Positions 36,355-47,176 of a stretch of DNA of 64,000 bases are shown piece by piece. The DNA is taken from NCBI RefSeq assembly GCF_021130785.1, contig NW_025778903.1, positions 1 through 64,000 of the forward strand. The letters are read 5' to 3'. The translations under genes and the position numbers were made by a program. Numbering within the stretch: the stretch's first letter is position 1; each line of letters starts with the position of its first letter. The notes under the pieces are model-generated. The model had not been told where the DNA came from. It saw nothing but the letters and a program-made list of their open reading frames with translations, and did not search any database. The DNA is from Homalodisca vitripennis. Its lineage: Eukaryota > Arthropoda > Insecta > Hemiptera > Cicadellidae.

Positions 36355-39300
36355 GAAAATTACATATTATTGGGCGTTGGGTCCTGAACACGGCGTCCCC
36401 CAACTTAAATGTTATAGTAAAAACTACTATTTAAATCTTATTATGTGACAATGGAAGCTTGTGAAAATGTCCCTGATATGATGTGATGGCATGTATATTA
36501 TTTTAATTCAATTTAAAATAATATAAAAAATGCATGTCTAATTTACTGTCCACAAAGTCAAACAAACATCCTGTGCTCAAATGCTCAGATTTGAAATAAA
36601 GCTTAATGGTTATATATAGTATTTAATGTCATCGAGTTTACTGCTAGCAAACATCTTATATGGGACAGTTAGGACTATTTCTAACGTGTTTATTTTTTAA
36701 TACGCCGGGTAATTTTTCATTCAATGTTAACAAATTGTTTCTCAAGAGAAAAATAAAAAATCTTATTTCAAAGACGTGTTAAAAGTGCAGAATAAGATAT
36801 TTTAGACGAAGTTTTTCGATATTAAAATAGTTAAAATTATATTGAACAAGGTAAATATCTCACACAAACAAAAGTTTGCGAGAGGTTGTTTGCGCTGAGT
36901 GACGTATAGTTATTATTTTTCAGAAAACTGCCAGAAATCTCAGCTGCATGTAAAACATGGCAGGTGAAAAGTGAAAGAAGACTCGCCCGAGTTTGCTCAA
37001 AGTTTGCTGTCGAGTGTAAAAAGTTACGACGTATATCTTGTGTTCCGGCGTAGACACGGACAAACACGATTCGGTGGATTCAAACTTCAAAGTAAACAAC
37101 TTTTATTCGCGGCTAATACAACAAAGGTTTCTTCAACCCGGCGCTTTTTATTTTATCTATATATGTTAAAAGGGAATCGTTTATTGCACACTGCTTTGTT
37201 CCTTTCACATTAAAGAATTATTCTAAATGTATTATGTGTTACGAAGTGAAATATAGTTTTATTTCGTAATTTGTAAATCATGCAAAATTTAAACGAAGGA
37301 GATTATAGGCTAAGTGTTAGATACTGTGAGATAGTTAGCCACAATCATAAAGGGTCAAAAACTATTAGCACAGATTTATGTTTTTTAATTATATATGGTT
37401 GTAATTAATTGACTTAAACCACGCACACAAATGCGCCCATACACCTAAGTTGGAACATATTAGTCTTGAATTAAACCAGCCTTTTCGTATTAAAGGCAAT
37501 AAAGGTAAAGCATGTTTTATTTCACCAGGATAAGCTTGCAGTAAGTTGTTGTTGTTAATTTTCGATTTAGAAAATATTTTTATTTTAAATTAATAGCTTT
37601 GGAATCTTTCCAAAATACAGAAAAATATAGTTCTTTTATCACTCCACGTGAAATTTAAAGAATTAAAAATGGATAATTTAGGCATTTTAGCCAATATTAA
37701 AAGATAGAAATGTGAAGTTTTACATTATATACACGAGTTATAGTTTCAGGAAGTGACATATTCTTTTGTTATTCCTATCAGTTTGTCAGTGAAAAATATC
37801 CAAAACATGCATTTAGAGAAGATCTATAAATGTAAATTTAGAAACTAATTCCATAACCCGAGATTGATTACACAATGTGTTAGCTGTGGGTCATGCTTCT
37901 GAGATTCCACTTTTAATATGGGTATAATGTTATGACTAAATTATAATTATGAACTCAAATCTATGAGTTTCTCACGTCAAAAATTTCGATTTTAGTGCCT
38001 TAATGCTTATGAATAATAACAATTACTAATACATGTTAACACGGATAGCTTATAATTTATATTAAAAATAGTTTCGGGATACTCTATGCTAAATGGAAAA
38101 GAAACAGTGGTTTAACACATTTAGTATTTTCAAACGACCTAAAGTGTTTTATCCTGGTAGTCGTACAAGTCGACGCTTGTACCTTTCTTTGCTTGTTAAG
38201 AACTTCCTAAATAAAGCAAAGTTTAATGGAATCCTAATAAAGGATAAATAAAGAATAATGTTTTAAAAAATCTTAAGAACCAATTTCGTTGGTATGGCAA
38301 TTATTATGAGAAACAGATTACCTTTTTAAACCTTATTTTACTCATCCTTACGGGCCACTGGATTGTGCACCACGCAGGGTTGTTGTGGTAGATGTAGGTA
38401 TAAGTAAATAAAATTGTAGTACATAAAATTAATTCTTCAAAACACAGTATGAATAGTTTAGTATTTTTTAAGTTTTTGTAAAGTTGAAATCGTTTATTGT
38501 TTACGAACTTTTCTAGTATTTTGAACAGATATTCCAGGTCAGTTCCTTCAGATTTTAGAATCTCAAAATCTTCACTATATACTACATCCTTTCTAATAGT
38601 AGTAATAATAATAACTACATCTAATCTTTTTTATTTGTTAACTTTATAAATTATTCCCGCTCTTAATATTTTTATTCTATTGATGACCTTTGGTTTGGTA
38701 GAGATACGTTTTCTTAGATGGTATATCTAATTATATTTTTAAAATTTTTGATTCTCTACTAGCTTGTGAAGAAGTGGTTTTTCAAATCGTAGCTAAATCT
38801 AAGCCTAGTGTCCAGTTTTTGTAATAATGGTGGTTTTGGTGCCAATTGCACAATGGTGTAATTTAAATTTTTTTATGAATGTATGCTTAAAATGCTATGA
38901 ACACCGAACAGTCAACTACTTTGCCATGTGTACAATAATCTTAAACACAATAATTGTGTAAGTGATTTATTGCATATTTCTTTAGATTTAACACAGCATA
39001 TTATTCATAATGCCTGTAGATAGTTTGAAACAATATTCAGTCGATACAGTGTGCAAGTAAGTTTGAAAACAGTACAGCAAACATTTGAAAATTGAAAGCA
39101 ATACAAATATTTTTACAGCTGTGAAGAAGCCAAGTTATCTTATCAGTGCAATAGATTGCATAAGCGTGCCCTTGACTGATAAGAACTGTCCCGTAGAGTA
39201 ACTGACAATTTTCAATTGCACATGAGCTTAAGTAACAAATGAAATAAAACGTATTTCTTGACATTAGATTTTGTTTGTAATGTTTTTTTATATTAAAAAT

Positions 39301-41094
39301 ATTTTAAATATTTCTACAAAATGTATTTCAAAAGTTTTTAAGCAAAAGCTGTAAGGCCATCATCAGTTAGTATAAAAATAAAACGTGTATAAAAACGAGG
39401 AATTAAAACAAAGCAGTTTAAAATTTAAATTATTATTTTAATTTTAATTATTTTTAAATTATTTATTTAAATTTAATTATTTAATAATATTACTAGTAAA
39501 TACCAACAGTTAATCAGTTGAGAATGTATAGCTTTTGACCACATTTCTTCTTTTCTAAAGGTAGGAATATATCTCTGAAGTTTTTGAAATGTGAAAAATT
39601 ACATTCATTTTTTAATTGTCATACATGCACTTTCATTTTTGATACTTTGAGATTCTTTAACAACTACAATCGATGATTGAAAATTTATATGATGACTTTC
39701 CCTTAAAGCATGTTCCAATAAAACTGTACCATTTCCATCAAGCATCTTTTTTCTTTTCTTTGTTATTTGTATTATTAACATTCTATACAGGTTATTGCTT
39801 GTTTTTAGCTGTTTCTTTGTTTAAAATATATATTGTGTTCGTGTTACACTCTTCGCTACTTAGCTTAGTTCTTGTACCTGCCTTAAATATTCTGGATTAG
39901 TCTTAATACTATCTAGTGTTGTTTGGCTACTTACTGGAACTTTCATTCTTCTTTGCTAATTTAAAAATATGATGATATGACGTAAACATTCTAAAAACTA
40001 TTATTGCTTGTATTTTTATGCACATGTATTGTGTTTTATTGTATTTTTCATGTTCTGTAATATTACTTATTTAGCATAAAAATTTAATAAGTAATGGTAT
40101 TGTAAAATTGGTGCTCAGTATGAAAATAATGATACAACAATTATAATATCAATTTGTCAGAAAGTCTGGGACGTTATAACACACGAAAAAATAAATATAA
40201 TGCACTTTTAAAAAGTTTACTTTTTCACTGTTGGCATTCGGGTTACTGATCTATGCGTTTTAAAAATAAAAAATTGAAATCTAAAAATATGATTGAAGGA
40301 ATGGAACTGTTTAAATCCTAATGAATGGAATGACGAGTGAATTTTTACTACAAAGTTAACGTGGAAAACCTCTTCAATAAGTCCATAACATCATATGTAT
40401 AGTAGTATGAGCTTTATTAATATTCTCTCACTAAAGCCTAAGGTAACTGAACGAAAAATCGTTATTTTATGAATCATTACTTTAAAATGAGGAGGGTGGC
40501 CCAGAGTATTACGCTGTCACCAGGTAAATGATGTAATATTTCTGAACTACGTTATACATCAACCTTCTCGACGATGCCAAGGATTTAGTATCCCATTTTT
40601 CACAATCCTTGATCTAGTGCATATTTAAAGTTCCACTTTACTTGCAGAAAGATGCTACCTGTGGTAGAAGATAGTTTACTTAGTTAAAGCTGCTCAGCTT
40701 ACTAAAGTATTCTAAAGGTGTACTTTCTATTCTAGTAGCCTTTGAATTTAAAGTACTAAAGTAATGGAAAACTACCCAAACCCATTTGCAAACATTTCAT
40801 TACCTTCCTGGCAATTGAACCTCTGCCTTCTCAGTTAGAGAACCTCAACCTTACTCCTGCACTACGGCGAGAGTCAAGTACTTCCGAGAAGTTTCACCAG
40901 TTAATACAATTTTATTGAATTAGTTAATCAAAAGATGATTCACCCAATGCTAAAAATTTAGGTAAGAAAAATGATCGTCTGCACCAACTCCTTTGGAGTC
41001 AGGGGATCAAGTAGCTTAGTTTTTAAGTATTTATTTGGCAACAGTCAAAATTATGGGGAGCATCCATAGCATTGGAATTTAGAACTAACTGAAA
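36347..41094. other. Long AT-rich stretch without recognised genes
   Basis: A somewhat GC-richer patch at 36960-37150 holds overlapping frames on both strands, but none matches a family I know. A minus-strand tRNA-like segment at about 40800-40870 has a B-box-like aggttcaattgcc and an A-box-like tagtgcaggag. It may be a decayed SINE head. I see nothing else supportable. Confidence 0.4.
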
Positions 41095-41290
41095 TAATCA
41101 CCGGACCCTATGTCAAGCAACGTCGAATGTGGCCGTTGCTTGGATGGGTAACCGCTGAGCGATCCTATCCTTGCAAGCAACCCGCCACCCGATCATTGCT
41201 GGTGGTTTGTAGGTCACTTTAATGCGTTGGCCCCAAGTTGTGTTAAAAAATGATTCTTATCCAAAAATGTGGCAGGTAAAATAAACCATT
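41095..41290 (+). mobile_element. 5S-rRNA-derived SINE (SINE3-like)
   Basis: The head contains gtcaagcaacgtcgaa, then ttgcttggatgggtaaccgc. These match the conserved internal promoter region of animal 5S rRNA (gttaagcaacgtcg and acttggatgggtgaccgc) in the correct order and with about the correct spacing. The rest of 5S is missing, and an unrelated body follows with the landmarks agcaacccgcc, gtggtttgtaggtcac and tgcgttggcccc. This fits a SINE transcribed from a 5S-type polymerase III promoter. A clear 3' tail and target duplication are not visible, so the ends are approximate. Confidence 0.75.
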
Positions 41291-41806
41291 ATTTACTTTG
41301 GTTTTTTACGTCACGGTCAACTTGATCTATCTAATGATAATCATATACCTGTATCAGAGAGCTCTGATCTTTATTCTCCCAGCAGTCAATTTATGCCAAG
41401 TCCGAAGTCGTCAAGAAGTCTGCGTCCAAATGTAACTATATTTTGACCTAAAGAACGTGCACAATGTGAATACATTACTGCTTGTGCGAGGTTGACATGA
41501 TGAAATTATTTTTCAAGGTATCGTGTAGATTTGGTCGTGTTAATAACAAATGTACGTTTTAACAATATAGTTTTCGCTCTGTGAATATATAATGTGTGAT
41601 ATCATGAAACTTTTGATTAGACCTCATAAAAATAAACATCACTTTCGTCGATTGAAATCCATTGCATTCTTCAGGTATTAAACATTGTAAGACGTATGGG
41701 TAATCAATTATCTGAAATCCCATTACCCTTTCAGATCATTCATCGTCAATAACAAACTAAATTAAGGATTGTGAATACGGTATACAACCCTAACATGATT
41801 ATCAGA
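41291..41806. other. Unrecognised sequence
   Basis: No gene or known element is supportable in this spacer. Confidence 0.35.
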
Positions 41807-42000
41807 CAGTGTTAAACACTGTGTTTACTTGTACAGAGACAGCATGCTGGTTTATAGTTCACTGTTGCGGCTCCCCACACAAGGGAAACAGACGACGTGA
41901 CGAGCTCGTATGTAACCGTAACACAGCACCAACAGACTTATTTAGGTTGACCTCTGGATGTTCACCCAGTGTTAAACACTGTGTTTACTTCAACAGAGAC
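41807..42000 (+). repeat. Palindrome-containing direct repeat, 160-bp period
   Basis: The block starting cagtgttaaacactgtgttt is present at 41807 and again at 41967, exactly 160 bases apart. Each is followed by acagagac after a short variable part. The first 15 bases, cagtgttaaacactg, form a perfect palindrome. The intervening sequence is relatively GC-rich. It could be a dimer of a satellite unit near nucleosome length or a short insertion with direct flanks. The 71-codon frame across it shows no family features. Confidence 0.8.
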
Positions 42001-42749
42001 CTATGGCCTAACCATAGGAGATAGGACAAAAAGGCACCGGACCTTCATTTATACCACTTTAAATCTGACTAACGATTTTTCGTCAGATCCGAGCTAGCTC
42101 CAAGCTTTTTTTGAGGGATTTAAAAGTAAAAGTTCCCGGTTTTCAGACTTTTCCTGTTGATTTTACGGCAAAAGGTACCTGCGTGCCAAATTTCAAATTT
42201 CTTGCACTTCTAGAACTATGTTAGAATTAGTACCTATATTAGTCAGTCAGTTTCACATGCGGCTGTATATTATAAGGGACTAAAAACTAAGACGTAATTC
42301 TAAGTATGTGATTATATTTTTTGTACATTTTATACTTTACTAATACACCATATAATGTAAAAAATGTTTGCCTTGCCCCATATGGGCAACTATAGAATTT
42401 CCTTTCCCCCATGGTTTCCCAACGAAGAGTATAGATATTACTGTGAAGCTTCCTTTAACGAGTGGGTTGCCTGTGATATATGCTGCCTTCCACGACCATA
42501 AATCTGTCTAGTAGATAACACAGCAACCCTTCAAACAGAGTACGTCATTCTGTTCTGAATTTTTCTCTTATCTACCACGCTTCCCGAGCTGTATAAATGT
42601 GGAGTCAGTTTGTGAGATTGTACTACAGTAAGAATACTAAAACACTAACAAATGTGTGTACGTGGGGGTGATAAATTTAACCTATTATTTGCACATAATA
42701 CTCACTTTTTTATTGACTCAGTATAAGCTAAGATTTATGTCTGTCAGTC
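42001..42749. other. Unrecognised sequence
   Basis: I see no gene. The C-rich block ccttgccccatatggg (42373) and the nearby ttcctttcccccatgg look unusual for the background, but I cannot identify them. Confidence 0.35.
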
Positions 42750-42960
42750 TACACGAAGCACATTTCTATATAAGGACACAGATCAATCATAAAGTATAAT
42801 ATTCCATGTGATTTGGCTGAGTGAGAGCGAAATTTTTTACATTGATCTTATGTTTACGCAACCATGACGAAGACAATATAAAAAGGGAAATAAATAAATT
42901 TGTAAACGAACTGGATAACATCATATGGTTAAAATGATGGGCACATGTGAATATATTTTA
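42750..42960 (+). repeat. Dispersed repeat family A copy
   Basis: It contains attccatgtgatttggctga, a tttttacattgatcttatg block and acgcaaccatgacg, then aataaatttgtaaac. The order matches the other family A copies. Confidence 0.7.
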
Positions 42961-43549
42961 ACAAGTGGTATTTTTATTATTAGAGTAAAAATAAAAAAAA
43001 CTAATGGAGTAAAATATTTCAATGTTTAGGTTGGTGGCAAGAAAAATTTATTTCCGCGCACTCTTTCGTCGCAGTACCCTCCCTAGCGAACCGGAACTAT
43101 TATGATTTTAACACTGGTTATATAATAAAATATTTATAAACATAGATTTGAATGTATGTAGCAAGAACCCAACTTTTTTGACGAAATTTTATTTTTATAA
43201 AGGCAAAAATGAGTTCTACGAAGGTGTATGTTTAACTATAGAATGTGGCTGATAGTCAATTTTGAGTAATTTATTTTTCTTAATTATCTGTAGGATTGTA
43301 CGCCTGACTATGTATACGTAGGACACCTCGAGAAAGAAATAAACTATTAAATTTTCAAGCATCCTTATAGAACCATTTTACGTGACACGTGCTGTGGGGT
43401 GTACAACCTTTTTTGAGAGGTTAGTCTGAAATACTCGATATTAAGTTAAAAGTCTGTGCATTTTTTCTATATAACGTAGTAGTACCATCCATAAATATTT
43501 CCTTGAAAAGTACTCTCGCGTTTTTTTTCATTTTAAAGTGGTAACACTG

Positions 43550-43760
43550 CATTCAATGATGGTGCATGTCACTCCGTACGATTTGGCTGAGTGACAGTGG
43601 CCGTTTTTATATTGAGTTTTAGGTAACCTTCATGGAAAAGAGAAAATCGCAGAATAAATTCATTTCCAAACAAACTTATTCCAATGATATAACATTGTAA
43701 TATGTGATATAGAAACTCATGTAGTTAAATACTTAATATTTTTAAAAGATCAATATCAGC
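43550..43760 (+). repeat. Dispersed repeat family A copy
   Basis: The blocks cgatttggctgagtg, a tttttatattgagtttt block, ggtaaccttcatgg and aaaatcgcagaataaatt are in family order. It lies about 790 bp beyond the previous copy in the same orientation. Confidence 0.7.
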
Positions 43761-43929
43761 CGAAATGTAGGTCATAGATGAATTCTTACGCCAGAATCAA
43801 ATATTGAAATTAATTTTTCTACGAAAAATGTCTCTTACTATCAAGCAACAAAACTAATTTGTTGTAATCAAAATACTACTAAAACTCTTCAATGCTTATA
43901 CAATTACTTCAATGGTCAAACTATTCATT

Positions 43930-44201
43930 ACCTTACTAATCTACCAAAGTCTTTTGCTCCTTTTGGATTCGGCATTCATTCCACTTAAAATTTGTGTCCA
44001 GGCAACAGGAAATTAGTTTTATTAGAAAAAGCAAATACCTATATTTAATTATTTAATCATACGTTGGAGGTTACGTGTCGTACTTCTTCCTCATTCTTAT
44101 CACATATAAAACAGAACAAGTCTACGATGTTTTTAAAATCACTGCAATTAAATTATTTAAAAATTACTTATATCCCCTGATTTTTAACCATAAAAACTAT
44201 A
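43930..44201 (+). repeat. Direct repeat unit of about 343 bp, unit 1 (target of mariner insertion)
   Basis: Blocks here (ctaatctacc, cttttgctcc, gttttattagaaaa, a tttaattatttaatcat block, aaaatcactgcaat and tgatttttaa) recur in order and spacing at 46830-47105. After removing the intervening 2558-bp transposon, the two units are about 340 bp apart, so they form a diverged tandem pair. The mariner-like element sits near the end of this unit. Confidence 0.8.
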
Positions 44202-44769
44202 CAGGGTGATTCAAAACTAAACGGCAATCTCTCGGGAGCTTATTCTATAGCTAAAATCAATTAAAAAAAGTTCATATAACCATATGCCCGGAAACGCTTC
44301 GTTAGCGAGTTACGCCTAGCGAAAGATTTTCGCCCGGATTTCAGAACCCTTGGTGAAGTCAGGCCGTATAAAAATGGTAAAGGTAGTTACAAAGATACAA
44401 ATACGATAGTTTTTTATGTTTTTATATCTGAAAAATTTATTAAAATTCGTCCCAGAGCTTTAAATGCAATACTTTCAGAGATATATTACGTAAAACACAA
44501 GAATTGGTGCAAAGAAAATAAACACATTTTTGTGTTTTAACGTAAGATTACTTCCATAAATGTTAAATAAATATCATTTTTTTTCTTAAACAGATTTGTA
44601 GAACATTTAATTCTGAAAAGATTCATGTGAAATTACTTAGGAAAAAAATTAATAATAGGTATTGAAATTTAGCTTTATTTAAAAATAAAACAGACGCACA
44701 AAAATGCATATTCTTATCTGCATTAAAATATTAACTAATGTTTAGGTTGTGAGTAACAGCTGATCATTT
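44202..44769 (+). repeat. Left terminal inverted repeat of the mariner-like element
   Basis: About 568 bp, complementary to 46188-46759. It runs inward to a cagctgatcattt block at 44757-44769. Small differences include a short T-run length change and scattered substitutions. Confidence 0.95.
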
Positions 44770-45029
44770 ATCCAACACTTTTTATCGTCATATTTTCTTT
44801 GCAAAGGTTGGCAATATCAGCTGATCAACAATTAAGTTCATGAAGTAATATTTGAATAACCTTTATGGAGGTTTTTGTATTGTGGCGTGTGAAGATTGTA
44901 TTTTGTGAGATCCTGTGATTATTTGGAAATATTTTATATAAGTGTATAAAATATTTTATTAAATATTTATTTTTAAAAATATTTTAATAAATATTTTTAT
45001 AAAAGTGTATGTAATTATCTTAGTAAATA

Positions 45030-46127
45030 ATGGCAGATAATGTAAATGGTATGTATTCGTTTGAAGAGTATACGGACATGATACTGATTTACGGCAAAGT
45101 TAACAAGAATGGTTTAGCTGCAGTTCAGGAATATCGTGATACTTTTCCACATCGAAGAACACCTGATCGCAAAACATTTGAAGCTGTGGAGAGACGACTT
45201 AGAGAAACTGGTTAGCTTTAAACCGAAGCGAATAGATACTGGTCGTCAACGTAGCGCAAGGAACTATAATAATGAACAAGCAATAATAAATGCTGTAGAA
45301 TTATCACCAACCACAAGCACCAGACGATTATCACGTCAGTTAAATATTTGCCAGTCAAGCGTATGGCGGACACTTCATGAAGCACAGTTGTACCCATTCC
45401 ATATAAACACGTGTTCAAGACTTATTACCGCAAGATCTTAATAAACGGAAGATGTTCTGCCGCTGGTTAAGAAGAAATTGTTTACGACATCAGTATTTTC
45501 TTCGGGTATTCTCGTTACTGATGAATCCTGTTTTACTAGAAATGGAATTGTAAATTTTCGTAATACCCATACTTGGGCGTACGACAACCCACATGAAACT
45601 GCGACGAGGCATTTTCAACATACATTTTCAGTCAATGTATGGCTTGGTGTTCTGGGTGATAATTTGATTGGTCCATTTTTCCTCCCTAATCGACTTAATG
45701 GAGTAGCGTACTTAAAGTTTTTAAGAACAAACCTGCCTACCCTCTTGGAAGATATTCCTGTTCAAAAACAGAATAAATGCATGGTTTATGCACCGACGGA
45801 GCACCTCCACATTTTTCTAATGATGTGAAAAACTATTTAAATGATACATACGGTAGACAATGGATTGGTCGAAATGGACCAGTAAAATGGCCACCACGTT
45901 TCTCCTGACCTCACGCCAGCAGACTTTTTTCTTATGGGGTTGGATGAAGTCAATTGTTTATTCAAAACGGATTAACACCATAGAGGAGTTACGTAATCGC
46001 ATTACAGAGGCGGCAGAAAACTATCAAGAATGCTCCAAACGTTATGAAACGCGCTAGAAAAGAGTGGATTCGTCGTGCGAAAAAGGGCATTGCTAACAAC
46101 GGAGGACACTTTGAGCAACTATTATAG
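45030..46127 (+). pseudogene. Mariner-type transposase (DUF4817 N-terminus), frameshifted
   Basis: The start is an ATG at 45030. The first 60 or so codons carry MYSFEEYTDMILIYG and RRTPDRKTFEAVERRLRETG, the DUF4817 region typical of these insect transposases. This continues, after a +1 shift at about 45210, with an SFKPKRIDTGRQRS block and a helix-turn-helix (STRRLSRQLNICQSSVWR). The catalytic core follows in shifted frames. The first Asp is in ILVTDESCFTRNG (45516-45546), the second in DGAPPHFS (about 45797) and the third in SPDLTPADFFLWGWMK (about 45910). About 36 residues lie between the second and third Asp. It ends at GHFEQLL and a TAG at 46125-46127, giving about 360 codons if frames were intact. 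I count at least five single-base indels, so no functional enzyme is made as written. All three acidic residues can be read, which suggests recent death or base-calling errors. Confidence 0.92.
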
Positions 46128-46187
46128 GTGATTATTTACAGTTTTGTAAAGTTAAATACATTTTATGTTAATGTTCAGTCTAGAATA

Positions 46188-46759
46188 AAATGATCAGCTG
46201 TTACTCACAACCTAAACATTAGTTAATATTTTATGCAGATAAGAATATGCATTTTTGTGCGTCTGTTTTATTTTTAAATAAAGCTAAATTTCAATACCTA
46301 TTATTAATTTTTTTTCCTAAGTAATTCACATGAATCTTTTCAGAATTAAATGTTCTACAAATCTGTTTAAGAAAAAAAATGATCTTTATTTAACATTTAT
46401 GGAAGTAATCTTACGTTAAACACAAAAATGTGTTATTTCTTTGCACCAATTCTTGTGTTTTACGTAATATATCTCTGAAAGTATTGCATTTAAAGCTCTG
46501 GGACGAATTTTAATAAATGTTTCAGATATATAAAAACATAAAAAAAACAATCGTATTTGTATCTTTGTAACTACCTTTACCAATTTTTATACGGCCTGCC
46601 TTACTTCACCAAGGGTTCTGAAATCCGGGCGAAAATCTTTCGCTAGGCGTAACTCGCTAACGAAGCGTTTCCGGGCATATGGTTATATGAACTTTTTTAC
46701 TTGATTTTAGCTATAGAATAAGCTCCCGAGAGATTGCCGTTTAGTTTTGAATCACCCTG
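46188..46759 (-). repeat. Right terminal inverted repeat of the mariner-like element
   Basis: About 572 bp, the inverse complement of 44202-44769, ending at ...aatcaccctg before the flanking TA at 46760-46761. Confidence 0.95.
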
Positions 46760-46829
46760 TATAAAGATGATGCAACTTCATATAGTACATCTTATTGACG
46801 TTCACCGTCAATAATATACCGGAATCCAA

Positions 46830-47176
46830 CACTGTTAATCTAGTACACTCTTTTACTCCTTCTAGATTCAGCAAAAATTACATTTAAAACTTGTTTCCAT
46901 GCAAAAAGAAAATAGCTTTATTAGATAATACAGATATTTAATTATTTAATCATGAGAAGACGGTTACGCGACTCTTGGAGTAGCGTATACCTAGCTTTCT
47001 CTTAATAGATCTAACAATAAAAAGGCTTTAATGTGCTTTAAATCACTGCAATGAAATTATTTTTTTACCAGATATCCTTTGATTTTTAAACATATAAGTA
47101 TAATATAGTGATGCAACCACAACGAGTTCGTTTAATTGACATGTCACCGTGAATATTGTACTCGGCTTCAAACACT
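46830..47176 (+). repeat. Direct repeat unit of about 343 bp, unit 2 and start of unit 3
   Basis: Unit 2 (46830-47105) matches 43930-44201. The next junction block, aaacactgcccagaactc at about 47169, resembles ccaacactg at 46824 (spacing about 345 bp). It also resembles ccaacactgcccggaactc at 49392, beyond the retrotransposon. The retrotransposon that follows therefore appears to have landed in unit 3. Confidence 0.7.

Larger units (their letters stand above)
44202..46759 (+). mobile_element. Tc1/mariner element with long inverted repeats (about 570 bp)
   Basis: The outer ends are cagggtgattcaaaact (44202) and its inverse complement ending at 46759. Both are flanked by TA, the standard Tc1/mariner target duplication. 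The inverted repeats are exceptionally long, about 44202-44769 and 46188-46759, and they differ by only a few percent. Together they occupy nearly half of the 2558-bp element. The central region carries a broken transposase (see 45030-46127). Families of this superfamily move by cut-and-paste of DNA. Retention of both ends and TA sites means the element is structurally complete, and its ends could still be mobilised if a related enzyme exists. Confidence 0.95.

Noticed and set aside
40800..40870. Minus-strand tRNA-like SINE head
   Set aside because: B-box-like and A-box-like words are present, but no body, tail or target duplication could be seen.
41100..41170. 5S rRNA gene
   Set aside because: Only the internal promoter region is similar. 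The rest of 5S is absent and an unrelated body follows.
41809..42024. 71-codon frame containing repeated Cys and His
   Set aside because: It is created by the 160-bp direct repeat. The residues resemble no zinc-binding family in order or spacing.
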